Shown here one piece after another: positions 43,868 through 55,400 of a DNA stretch of 64,000 nucleotides; position 1 is the stretch's first letter, and every line of letters begins with the position of its first letter. The notes under the pieces were generated by a model. It saw only the letters and a list, made by a program, of their open reading frames with translations. It ran no database searches and was not told the DNA's origin. The stretch is taken from contig CM055279.1 of assembly GCA_029237695.1 (NCBI GenBank), positions 1,270,975 to 1,334,974 on the forward strand, given 5' to 3'. The stretch is from Conchocele bisecta. Taxonomy: Eukaryota > Mollusca > Bivalvia > Lucinida > Thyasiridae. The position numbers and the translations under genes are program-made.

Positions 43868-45094
43868 AGCAGGGTCTACACTGACACGCCAGATAGTCTG
43901 ATAACATAAGGAGAGCATACACTGCAGGTGTATTTGTGACATTTGTTTGTAGTTTGTAAACTATACTTGTGTGTATTTCCCATACAACTGTGTGATTCAT
44001 TATAGCATAAATATAAAATATGGCAAAATTTTACTGTTTTTTTTTCCACAATATATGTCAATTACATACTGTACTTTGTCTCGATATATTCTTTACAATA
44101 CCTATTGACAGTATCTTTGGTGTATTTTTAGTATATTTATATGTATATAGCCTGTATTTGGGGGCTTCAGTTTGCATTAATTTAAATAATGGTTCAATTA
44201 AACCGAGTTTTTAAAATATATATGTCTATTATATGCTATATTTTATATCAATATATGCTTTACACTACCAACTGATACTATCTATGGTGTATTTGTGGCC
44301 TATTTATACATATATAGACTATATTTGGGTGTATTTGGGTGTTTCGTGTAACCACATTAAAACCTTCCTTTCGTAACAATCTTCCTTTCGCGAAGGGAAC
44401 CTACAAGAAATGTGACGGAGACATGGACAGACGGGCGGACACTTGGGACATTTCAATAAGTGGGTATAACTAAATTTAACTTGTAAAGTATTAATTAGTT
44501 TAGGTGAACTTGTAATTACTGCGTTAAAATGTTCCTTTCGTAGAGCAGTGTTCCTTTTGCAAAAGGAACGTTATATCTATGTAGCCGGTTAAACCCTCTA
44601 TGTAACACCAAATATATAAATGTTATATAAAATTTGAGATGAACATATAAATTGTAATTAAATTCAACTTGTAAGTATTAGCTAAGAGGAACTAATACCG
44701 AAATTACTGCATTAAAACCTTCCTTTCGTAGAACAATCTTCCTTTCGCGAAAGGAAGGTTCCTTTCGCTGTTTAGTCAAACCCGGTGCACCCGTACTCGT
44801 TCGGCATCTTGCGGAGTTTCTTGATGAGGAACGAGTGACCTCCAAACATTCCTATCATCATGTTCTTCTCCCCAACCGCGTCGTAGTTGGCGGGAGACTT
44901 CATGAGATACCACACTCCGTCGTCGGTGTGTTCGTAGACACGAATGCCCAGCTTGATGTGCTCTTCGACCTTCTTAAGATCGTCCAGGAGGTTCCCTTAC
45001 TACCCGGTCCGAAATCGTGACCGATTTATTCGCGAGCCAGAGCTCGTGCCGCCTCACAGCAACGGTCGGGTTTCTGTCCACGGTGGATGGCTAT

Positions 45095-46085
45095 TGCTAC
45101 GCTGACCGGCCTGACACATTAAATTGACCATTGTTCCATGCGAGAATTGTTGAGAAACCTGTGCTAAGTACTCGCTTGAAGCTGCGAGTGCGCGTTCTGC
45201 CACGTGGCAACTTCACGGTTCGATTGCATCAATAATAATTATTGTCATGCGCTAACTCCGCATTGATTATGTGAATAACATTGTACATTACCTTTTTGCT
45301 GAATGTCATGTCTGTATTATTAATATTATTGACGCTGGAGACGATTTTCTAAGCCGCAACATTGCAAAAGCTGTGTTGTTCGCCATCTTGGATTTATGAC
45401 GTAACAGCCAGACTCGCTTTCACCGTCCGACTTCGGATTACCGAAATCGGCCGAGTTAACCCGAAGACGGTATGACGTCAACTCCGGGGTTCCCTCACGT
45501 GATGACGTGGGTATAAAACGGAACGTCACTACCAGATCTGGGCTTCTGAATGCCAATAGACCACTGACCAACATCGCACTCCCGACTAGGTGAATTAGCT
45601 TACTACCACTACCAGATCTGGTACTCTCTAGAAGCAAAAAGATGAGTCCTCCAAGAACAGAGGTAGTAGATAATTCCACCCAGTAGGGAAATTAATGACT
45701 AGTAGATTCCACCAAGTCGATCTTAACATGACAAACACCGGATCCGGGGGTGGAAGCACCAACTAAATTCAGAACCCCGAATCCGGAGTTGGCTGAGCAC
45801 CGACTTGGGGAGTCAATCCCCATAGCATCTAGGCTTACACCTGCTATGATTTAGTTGTATGATTAAACAGGCTTCTATTATTGACAATACCTATTTTAAC
45901 CTCCACTGAATTGAATAAATATATTGAACTTGTAATAAATCTCCTCCTCTTTATAAAGCCAATCATCAGATCTTACCCCACCCATATAACCAACATTCAA
46001 GCCAAACCGCTCGGCTTATAATTCGAACCCGACTACTGTAGGCGACCCACATCCTGACCTACTTCGTGTAGGGGTCGCCGTTACA
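45095..46085. mobile_element. Solo LTR in Polinton C PolB
   Basis: 991 bp, TGCTACGCTGACC to GGTCGCCGTTACA, with CTAT on both sides (45091-45094 and 46086-46089). The joined flanks match uninterrupted Polinton A near 10990. A TATAAAA box lies near 45511 and an AATAAA near 45914. It is a different family from the LTR at 21215. Confidence 0.85.
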
Positions 46086-46929
46086 CTATGCACCTAAACA
46101 GCCACAAATAGTCGTCGTACGTGTCGACGGAATGCATTCCCTTCTTCTGTCTTAACCAATCGTTGAGTTTCCACGCTCCCATGAGGAGTTGTTACGCATC
46201 GATGATCATCTTCATCTCGACCGATATCCAACGAACGAAGGTTCATTTTGTGCTTGGTCTATCGACTTTGTCGATCTCCATTCGACCTCTCTCTCTATCG
46301 GCTATCCAACTCTCAGCTTTGGCGATCTCGTTCACCCACGGACTGACCGGTGTGTTTCTGTGAAAGATCATCGTATCGTCGGTCTCGATGTTCCTAATAC
46401 GATACGAGCACGAATACCTCAGATAAAATGCCGTGGTCATCTCTGGACGAATGTTATCCATTATGCGATTAGCGATCTCCCCGACTACCTCAGACTATCT
46501 TCCTGCTACCCCTATCAACAGTTGCCCTAATTTCGGCTTCTTCGTCGAGAATCCTGGGACCCTCCTCCACCAAAGCTCTGACGATATTTCTCCTCCTCCT
46601 AGAAGGTCTCCCCATTAGACTTTGATAACTCCTGTTTATTCGACCTTGTGGAGTGCTTTTCATCTTAAACATTCTGCGCGTAAGCAGTGGCACGCAGATT
46701 AGCCGTCGTCTCGTTCTCCAATCTCTCGGATTGTTTTTCGGGGTCGGCAGGCAGTCGTCCGGTCAAAACCGCACGCCGCAGCCTCTCCTCGCGAACTAAC
46801 GGCTCGCGCACCACTTATCCTATCTCCTATAGCTTTCTTGAGTTTCAAACCTCTTAGGGAAATTTACTAACTCTTAGCTTGCTCTCTCATTTGCTTTATG
46901 GTAGGCATTATGATGAGTATAACCAATGG

Positions 46930-47170
46930 ATGGCTTAGCTCTAACAGGTTGTAAAGGATGGTGACTTGCTATGTATGACAGGCTTTGCTATGTATGACAG
47001 GTCACTGTATAACCTAGGGGTGACTTATCTCTAACATGACGTCAGATGTGGTGACTTGCTATGTATGACAGGCTTTGCTATGTATGGCAGGTGGCTCAGA
47101 TGACTGGCATAATCTAAGGTGGCTTATCTCTAAGTCGAATGTCAGAGGTGGTGACATCTCGCATCACCAT
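46930..47170. repeat. Tandem repeats of about 80-110 bp
   Basis: GTGACTTGCTATGTATGACAGGCTTTGCTATGTATG recurs at about 46961 and 47050 with shorter partial units. The sequence 47170-47428 shows no gene. Confidence 0.65.
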
Positions 47171-47428
47171 CTCGTTTGAGACGTCACTAACTTTTGTTGT
47201 TATCCACATAAGCTATAGGACCTCATACAACCCCATTATAACCCTTAATAAACATGTGGTATCAGTATGACACATCATGACCATCAAACGGTAAGACAAT
47301 ACGATTATCTATCATAACTAATAATATATTATCATATAGAAGTGTGTATATGTAAACACAAAAGATAAAATTAATATATATAAGTAAGTTCTCATCCATA
47401 CCATGTGAATCGTGGAGGAAAACCCAAG

Positions 47429-47534
47429 TAGTATATAGGAGTCAAAAGTGATAACAACTCCTGATGGGAGGTGCCACGCGTAGCGTGGGGCCTTCCAGAG
47501 GGAGGTGGTATCATTTTGACTCCAATATACTACT
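47429..47534. mobile_element. Mini-element made of two Polinton-like ends
   Basis: It begins AGTAGTATATAGGAGTCAAA and ends, as reverse complement, AGTAGTATATTGGAGTCAAA. Both match the outer right end of Polinton B (39765 inward). Only about 50 bp lies between, including an inner hairpin CCACGCGTAGCGTGG. It directly abuts and probably truncates the LINE fragment after RIPIE. Confidence 0.7.
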
Positions 47535-48180
47535 CTATTGGTATCCTATTGGGTTTAGTCCATCGTCCAGATGCGATTTCTAGACGATGTGATGATGTTC
47601 GTAACTGTGCCATGGCAATACGAAATACAGATACCTGAATATCATTTAAGTAAGGTTTAAAAGAAAAATTTGCAACATTATTGTACAATAATGCTCTGCT
47701 ACTATTATGAAGTCTATTACTCCAGTTCTGTATGAATAGATCGGCCAGTCTTTGTTTTACAACTGATAAGAATATATCGATATCGCCAACACCTTGATGT
47801 ATCCAAGCATAACCAAGACTTAATGCGAAAATTAAATCGCGGACAAGTGACGCCCAATTCGTTTTAGTATCCAACCTTTGTATGTCATTTACAAGTAGTT
47901 CGTATTCAAGCTTGTTATACTTCAAGTTACTGCTATAACACAATTTTAACCAGTATTTCATAATGTTTGAATATCTACGTACTATCAAATGTGTACGTCC
48001 AAGCTCTCCATATGTAAAATCATTTTGTGTACACTGTTTAACACCCAAAATTCGTTTGTAGAAAGTAAGTTGGACCCTTTCAATATTGTGTGCCTGTTTG
48101 AACCCCCATACTTCTGAGCCATAATGTAAAACATGTATAATAAGTTTATCAAATAGATCTAGTATTTGCTTAGCAGGCAC
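47535..48180 (-). pseudogene. LINE reverse transcriptase, C-terminal domain
   Basis: LFDKLIIHVLHYGSEVWGF and FYKRILGVK followed by YGELGRTHL are the thumb/C-terminal region of CR1/jockey-group LINE RTs. FRIAMAQLRTSSHRLEI is the usual sequence near the end. Open throughout but without the palm; the 5' part lies off this fragment. It is on the opposite strand to the endonuclease fragment at 11236-12255. Confidence 0.8.
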
Positions 48181-48831
48181 GTCTACACATTTATATAAAT
48201 ATGAACTAAGCTTAAAAACCGCTTTACTTGCTTATAGAGACCTTGGTCCGTTACTTCAACCTGTGTTACAATGGTGAAGTCAATTTCGTCGTCCTCTGTT
48301 TATTTTATTATCCCCTCGCCGATAGACAAGAGGGGATATATGGTTAGTCGATGTACGTCTGTATGTGCGTGTGTACGTACGTTAGTAACACCTTTCATAT
48401 CACAATAACTTATGAACCGCTTCATCCATTATAATAATATTTGGCCAAACTTAGTGTCTACAGATGGTGCTTTGTTTTGCATACAACCCCCGTCCGACCG
48501 CACAATGTTAAGGTCACTGACGACTTATGTTCACCTTGTTTGTAAGGCAAATGCGTTATGTTCTTCTTGTTCTTTTCGAGGCTGCCAACGAGGGATTAGC
48601 TTAATAATAACGATGTCCTTGTTATGCCCCTATGCAATAGCAAGGGGCGGGGGATTATTGAGTTGCTCTTGAGGTTTCGTCCGTCCGTACGTCCGTCCGT
48701 GTACGTTTGTAATAGTTTCTCTAACATGCGAAGGGTTGCTTCAATACTAATACATGGACACTTGAATCACCGGACAATTTGTCACACACGGGAACATCGG
48801 TAATTTCATAACAGTTGTTGTTGTTATTGGT

Positions 48832-48866
<35 letters not shown>

Positions 48867-48893
48867 TTAACATTACTGTGATGATTACTTTCA
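48181..48893. other. Gap with simple repeats, no gene recognised
   Basis: It contains GTACGT-rich and CCGTCCGT-rich stretches (48350-48385 and 48668-48710), a (TTG)n microsatellite at about 48833-48867, and a possible splice acceptor TTACTTTCAG just before 48894. No convincing ORF. Confidence 0.5.
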
Positions 48894-49195
48894 GGCGCTG
48901 TGGACATTGGTGTGATGCACATTGACCCCGCCGAGTTAGCAGTCGATCCGCCGAATACGTCTGCTCATATTCCCAACTACGCATGGCTAAACGGCATTCA
49001 CATACATAAACGCGTGGGCCATTTGACCGTTTCCCTTAATTCACGTGGAACGCAAGTGTCGTCATCGTCCGGGACCGATCAGTATGTGAAGAATGTATCG
49101 AGTGGTAAAAAGTACTGGTTAGTTATTGACGTGAAGTACGGAGAGGTCGAAGTGAAAAGTACGGAGAGGTCGAAGTGAAGATAGACAACCAAGGT
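48894..49195 (+). CDS. Probable host gene, upstream exon with 23-bp duplication
   Basis: It follows acceptor TTTCAG and ends in donor CAAG|GTAAGG (49196). The peptide includes VDPPNTSAHIPNYAWLNG and GKKYWLVIDVKYGEVEVK. A 23-bp tandem duplication (about 49138-49179) shifts the frame and gives a stop after TERSK; with one unit the frame would meet the next exon. So the allele is broken, or the duplication is an assembly error. No domain recognised. Confidence 0.45.
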
Positions 49196-51305
49196 AAGGA
49201 AATTATTAAAAAGTAAATTATTATATTGTCAATAATATTGATATAGACGTATGCAACAATGCATGTTTGTAAGGCACGTAGGCCTACATTGTCAATTGTA
49301 TTATTTTTAAAAATAAATGTGTCCCTAAATTATATTATTACCCAACTGCCTATATATGTGGATATTACATAGTTTTGATGAGTCTGTGCGATTGTTTCAC
49401 GTGCATGGGCAATAGTTCCGCGTGCCTGTGAAATACTAAAAGCTACTTTCATCCCACAAAATAATTACGTGATGATTTCTGTCGAAGATGGTGTCATAAA
49501 ATTCAACACAATTTATATCGGTCAGCCGACTGTTATTTCACGGTCATTCTGGAAACAGGCCTCGGGCAATAGTGCCTCGCCCCTTGAGGGTTAGGGGTTA
49601 GGGTTTCCCCGAATGACCATGACATAATCGTATAATATCAATGTAATATATATTAAGGCATGTACTGCATAGAATCCCCACCGACTTTCGTCGAGTTTTT
49701 AAGTTATACATATGATATAACATTATTAATTTAATTTATTTATGTGTATTATTTACTAATTCACATCATCATGTGATAAATACACACCTATAGTATTGCA
49801 TATTATATATTTTTATATATACGTGCCACATGCACTACCTACTGCAATAGTCGCTATCACCTGGTTATCGACAGAACCTGATATTTGCACAACAAAATTA
49901 AGTATTTACAAAATAAGTTATATGTTCCATCATCGAAAAACAACTACGACTTCTGTTACGTGTTAAATACGTCTTATATCATTAAACTATGGACTGCTTA
50001 ACCCTTTTCATGCTGAGGATATGCGCATTATGTTTGCGGAAAATGCAAAATATTTTCCTTCTATGTGCTCAGAAGGATATGTCGCGATCACCATTTGAAC
50101 CGTCTCGAAATAACAAAAATAAAAATAAAACATTTAATACCTTTCATACCTTTCATTCCGAAAGGAATGAGTTAAATGCTGGACAACTGGGTAGATCAGT
50201 ACATGTATGAATCTTCGTTTTTTCAAGAAATGAAAACAATCCGAACGAGTTTTTGCCCGTGCATGGCAACAACATACGTCAGGTGATGAATGACATGTCA
50301 CTCATACGGAGTTCACAGAAAACACCGGCGACCATTACCTTCCTGGAATGGCCCCTTAAAGCGGGTAAACTATTCATCCGACATTTCAAGTTCAAAAGCA
50401 ACACACACAGATCCTGATAAACATTATGTGTGAAGAGTATTATGGCCCTGATTTCAAAATCAGTGCATAGTTATTTTTTTACAAATGGATTCCGGAATTT
50501 ACTAAAAACTTTATAAGCCGTTCTTTTTCATTGGTTTCATTAACAGAATGACTTAGATGATATTCTGAACAGACACAGTGCATACATATATATTAACTAC
50601 ATATACTATGCCAGTGACAGTACATAATGCGCAGTTAATTTGTTAAATGTCAACGGCAAACACCTCTTACACTAAATATTGGGTAACTGCTTGATCAATG
50701 TGACACCGGTGTCAGCAATTCGTATTCGTTGATGAAATTGAGACAAACTTGCATAACATAACATGTATAATGTCAAATACAAATGGCTGTATCATCTCTT
50801 TAATTGTATGTTACTACTCTATGATGGATACGATGTCGCAGATGCATTTCTTTGTGCAAGAAAATTTGTTGGTACCATTGTACATTAGTTTTCCCATGCA
50901 AATGAGTTTTTCGATTTTGACCCAGTGATGCCATTATAAATCACCTTGGCACCAGTATGCATGCATTGTAAATACAATAAATGTAATTTCCAAACGCCGA
51001 ATCTAATAACTAATATGTACGTCAAAATTGAAATATTATAATTATATGGAGATAATATGGATTATGAAAAGTGTCAAAGTATTTGCAGCCACCATGTAAA
51101 TATGTAATATATGCTTTAAAAAGAAGGCAAACACGTTGAAATTTCACTTACTCCAGCTGCAAATAGCAAACACAGTGTCCAGTTGTATATGTAATCTGTA
51201 TATAGCATATATATTATGAATTGTTGCTGTGTGTTGTTGAATGTTACTTTTTTAATTTTTGCATTTGTGGTATACTATGCTTACAGTATGTAACTATATA
51301 CTGCA
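49196..51305. other. Putative intron
   Basis: GTAAGG at the start and TGCAG at the end. AT-rich, with no ORF I would support. It includes a short telomere-like run GGGTTAGGGGTTAGGG near 49590. Confidence 0.45.
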
Positions 51306-51974
51306 GGAAAAGGATTCATCTTTCATTGCAATCCGCGGCCCTTCGAAGGCACCATACCAGGTCGTTTTAGCGTAACGGCGAGAATATCCAAGATTGGCCC
51401 AGAGAGATTCAAGACGATGTTCCCAGCAGAGTTCGATATTTCAGTAAAAGACAAGAACGTACCAGAGCTAATTGAAGTAGAGCGTTTTGAATACGACGAA
51501 TGCAATGGAGATGTGTTTCTGGATGTTTATGAAGATAAACTCGCTTACATAACCGCAACTGGTAAGGCTAACAATCACCCATACCCGATTAAAAGTTCCA
51601 AGCAAACCTGGCTACTGCTTTATTTGTACGGAGTGTCCGTCACGGTAGAATGTCGGGATGTACGAGACGCCGCTGGCAAAGGACAGACGATGCTTATGAA
51701 GCTGGAGAATAACGCCGGCCATTTAATGCCTGGCCAAATACCAATCTCAATACCTACCAGAGGCAAACATGTGTTACTTGAACAACCGATACAAAAAAAC
51801 TTTGTTTTCCTCCTCAAAAATATTGTTTGTGATGAACTTATGGACTATCTTTATGAAGAAAACGTGATTACGTTCATGGAGATGAATACCCTTCGGTCAA
51901 GGACTGAAGCTGATATCAATAGAGGAGTAGTATATAGGGTATTAGTACGTTACCGTTTTGCTATAAGAAGATAA
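51306..51974 (+). CDS. Probable host gene, last exon with CARD-like C-terminus
   Basis: It follows a TACTGCAG acceptor. Open from KGFIFHCNPRPFEGTIPGRF to a TAA at 51972-51974. The C-terminal 50 residues, with ELMDYLYEENVITFMEMNTL and RSRTEADINRGVVYRVLVR, have the helix spacing and the V(I/L)T...E...(L/I)RS pattern of a CARD (death-fold) domain. The preceding region is strand-rich and unassigned. The first ATG inside is 51417. An AATAAA lies near 52003. Death-fold genes are numerous in marine invertebrates; the assignment is tentative. Confidence 0.45.
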   Translation, partial: GKGFIFHCNPRPFEGTIPGRFSVTARISKIGPERFKTMFPAEFDISVKDKNVPELIEVERFEYDECNGDVFLDVYEDKLAYITATGKANNHPYPIKSSKQTWLLLYLYGVSVTVECRDVRDAAGKGQTMLMKLENNAGHLMPGQIPISIPTRGKHVLLEQPIQKNFVFLLKNIVCDELMDYLYEENVITFMEMNTLRSRTEADINRGVVYRVLVRYRFAIRR

Positions 51975-52065
51975 TAGAGCGCAGCAAGCACACCACCCCT
52001 ATAATAAACCCTTTAAAACAGTGAAAAAACAGCAGCGTAATAATTGTGTATAACCTATATATATA

Positions 52066-52266
52066 GTGTTTGACAGCTCTAGAGATAGAAAAGGTAATGA
52101 AGGTGAAATATCGTCGATAGTTGGGGTATTTTTTATACTCAAAACTCCCCGACAACATAGTTTTATACAACAAAACAAAAGTTATAAGATCGCAAAAATC
52201 TTGCCGAAAACTAGGTTGCTAGAAGATGTTTTACACTGTTATAAAGTGGTACGTTCGGCGGTTTAA
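52066..52266 (+). other. Short unassigned ORF between host gene and element E
   Basis: 66 codons opened by a non-canonical or internal start, with a basic composition. No family recognised. It lies in the 430-bp gap between the CARD-like exon and the PolB gene, where the outer end of the palindrome must lie unless it includes the host gene. Confidence 0.2.
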
Positions 52267-52403
52267 AATATAGGCTAGGTAGTGATAGAAATGATAATAA
52301 CGTAATAAAAAGTATTTGTAAAAATGAAGTAAAATTCTCATTTCCAATTGAACATTAATTATTTATAATCATAAACAACAATAAACAACAATAATATAAA
52401 AAC

Positions 52404-55400
52404 ATGACACAAGCGAACTTGAGTAATCTGAGCCGAAAAAATCCTGCAGTATATCAACAACTTGTTGACGATATAGAAGGACAACGTAACATTGATAACT
52501 TGCAGAGGGATTTAACAAAAATGGGGATACCTTTTAGCGGGAAGATGAAAGAGAAAAAACTTCAAGGGTTGATAAATGAGGGAAAGAATGCTATAATATG
52601 GAGTAGAATGCGGAGAGCCGCAGCTAAGGGAGTTTTTAAGGGTATTGAGAATAAAGATGTAACGAAAATATCAGACGGAATAGCTTCAGAAGCGCAAGCT
52701 GTACTGTTATCTAAAGGTATTGGTGTTAATAAAAAACCGAATCGTAAGATTAACACCTCACTAGTAAGGAAGATAGTGAATGAGGGCCCCGAAATACTTG
52801 AAGATATAGAAGGGTTTGGCGTTAATATAGAGAGAGGACGACGAGTTGTAACAATCACAATAAAGAGAAATCTTAACCGTAACTCATCTAGAAGACTCAT
52901 GAAACAGCTCGATAATCAGATGACAGGTAGTTTTTATTTAAGATATTCATACGCGTATAAGCTACAACACATTGAGGAGGTTGATGAAGCCGGAAAACCT
53001 AACATAATAACATATGGTAGAAATATTTCAGGAAGCCCCACATTTGACGGATCTGTTGGGGTAAGACAATGGGTTAAAATGCAGGAAGAAAATAGATTGG
53101 ACGTTAATAGAATAGACAGACCAAACACGAAATGGTTGTTCGTAAGATGGTCAAGCACAACAATTAAGCTTATTTACACCAGTCAGGTTACACCCGGAGA
53201 TACACAAGTAAATGCATTAGGAGGTGGAAGACTTCCGGACTGGTTGAGAAATAAGAAGGGGATAAAACCACTCGATACTTTCAACGATAATTTATGTCTG
53301 TTCAGATGTTTAGCTTTATATAAAGACACATCATTGAGAGCTGATAGATCAATAAAAGAGATAAAATCTTTAAACAAAAAGTATCAAGATTTCCTTGTGG
53401 GGAAGCGGAAGACGGTCCTATAGGTTTTGAGGATCTTAAGATGGTTGAAGAATGTTTTAAAGTTGGGATTGAAGCGTACGAGCCCGAAGAAAATGGCACT
53501 TGGTATATCAGACACACAGCTGCGCACTATGAAGAAGTTGGTGTTATGAAAATGAAGATAGGTATTTACAACAATCACGCGTTTCTTATAACAGACATGA
53601 AGAGAGCCACACAAAGCTATTGTTGTCCTAATTGTCAACAACGATTTACTCAATCTCACTGCATTGCGAGACACGCGCAAACTTGCAATCGCGGCCTAAC
53701 TAAAATATCTTGTAAGGGCAAGGAAATAGACAGACCACAATCTGCATTCGAGAAAGCTTTTTACCCTAAATCTCATTGTAGTAAGAAATCTATAGAGTGG
53801 ATGAACACATTTACAGATAATCACATTCACACGGCCGTTTGTGGACACGGTGGAGAAAGGGTAATAAAGAACGCACCAGTTGATGGATATTGTTCTGAAA
53901 CCAACGCAGTTTATCAATTTCACGGGTGTTATTGGCACGGTTGCCCACGACATAGTAAGAATAGACAAGATAAGTATGCAAACACACTTGTACGAGATAT
54001 AATAATTAGAGATTCATATAATTTAGTTACAATTTGGGAATGTGATTTCGATCGGCAGAGAAAGAAAGCCGTAACACCACCCCATTCCAACACCCCCAAC
54101 AGTAATTTATCCATATAAAATAGTGTATGATTTTGAGTCTTTACTGGTTAAGAGTGATCCAGACAGACCCATAAAAGATCTAGATGTGATTGATACCCAC
54201 ATTCCAGTAAGTGTAAGTGTTGGTGATACGCTAACTAGAGAAGTTGTGCACATTTGTGACACAGACCCAGAGAACCTAGTTAAGCGATTTATGAGTGAAG
54301 TATCTAACCGTGGAGATAAGATAAGAGAAGAAGTTGGTAAAAATTCAGTATACGGTTTTCCAACCGATTTCGGTTTACTTCCAACCGTCCAGCAGAAAGA
54401 ACTTACAAGGTGGATTTCACAGGTTCCTACACTAGGATTTAACTGTGGATCGTACGATTTGAATGTTATTAAGAAATATTTAGTAGGGATTATAGCAGAT
54501 ACTACAGAGAAAGTAATGGTTGGTAAGAAAGCAAATACGACCGTTTATTTGATGACTCCAGAATTAAAATTTCTAGATGTGAGAATGTATCTATCTCCAG
54601 GGGTGACCTATGATAAATGGGTACGCGCATACGGTTGCGAATGTAATAAATCATTCTTTCCATACGAGTGGTTTGATAATTATGACAAGTTAAACTACCA
54701 AGGGTTGCCACCTATCGAATGTTGGGTTAATAGACTAGCACCTAGTAATACAATTAAACCTGATGAGTTAGCCGCGTGTGTTGAAACTTATAAAGCAAGA
54801 GGGATGAAAAGTTTCAAAGATTGGTTAGAATATTACAACGATCTAGATGTCTCACCATTTCTAGAAGCTCTAGAGAAGATGTCTAACTTTTATTCACTCA
54901 AAGGTATAGATATGTTTAAGGATGCAGTTACCCTACCAGGAGTCGCATTACAATATATTTTGAGAGGAACAATTAAGGAGCATGTTAAAACTTACAAGAC
55001 TAAGGAAAGCGCAGAAGTTCGCAAGACATGTCCACCACTGTTCGCGCCTGAAGGTGAAGAGTATGAAATGTTGAAAGGTGCACTAGTTGGAGGACCTTCT
55101 ATAGTATTTACAAGACATGAAGAGGTGAATGTTACAAGATTAAGATCCACTCCAGATGGTAACGGAAATAAATGTAAGTCTATATTAGGATTGGATGCTA
55201 ACGCTCTTTATCTATCAACGCTAGGTAAGGAAATGCCTTGTGGTAAGGGTGTTTTAACAAAGACTTCAACCCCAACCCCATTTAATAAGACTAGGATAGA
55301 TGATTTCACCAACAGAGTTAAGAGTGGTACTTGGTTTGGGTTTGCGGAGGTCGACATCCGTGTTCCTGATAGCTTGTACGACGTCTTTTCAGAAATGTCA

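Larger units (their letters stand above)
39858..44782 (+). mobile_element. MULE-type DNA transposon
   Basis: Inverted ends share CTAAACAGCGAAAGGAACC. The flanks carry a perfect 9-bp duplication CGGTGCACC (39849-39857 and 44783-44791; 10 bp are shared). A 9-bp duplication is the hallmark of Mutator-like elements. Subterminal hairpins (CTTCCTTTCGCGAAAGGAAG and relatives) occur at 39886-39925, 40056-40133, 44364-44400 and 44728-44770. A transposase-like gene lies inside. The element splits the Polinton C PolB gene. Confidence 0.88.
39767..46870 (-). pseudogene. Polinton C DNA polymerase B N-terminal region, multiply interrupted
   Basis: Pieces on the minus strand: 46500-46870 (VRALVEEGPRILDEEAEI), 46243-46461 (TTAFYLRYSCSYRI), 46090-46230 (the segment before LFRCI), 45006-45094, 44793-45006 (a DDLKKVEEHIKLGIRVYE block with FGGHSFLIKKL) and 39767-39848 (SCNMHRHAITCM). 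The shared parts are nearly identical to Polinton A 10850-11230. It is interrupted by a MULE (39858-44782) and a solo LTR (45095-46085), and its 3' part is missing at the right end of Polinton B. Confidence 0.8.

Noticed and set aside
49585..49605. Interstitial telomere
   Set aside because: Only about two imperfect GGTTAGGG units; too short.
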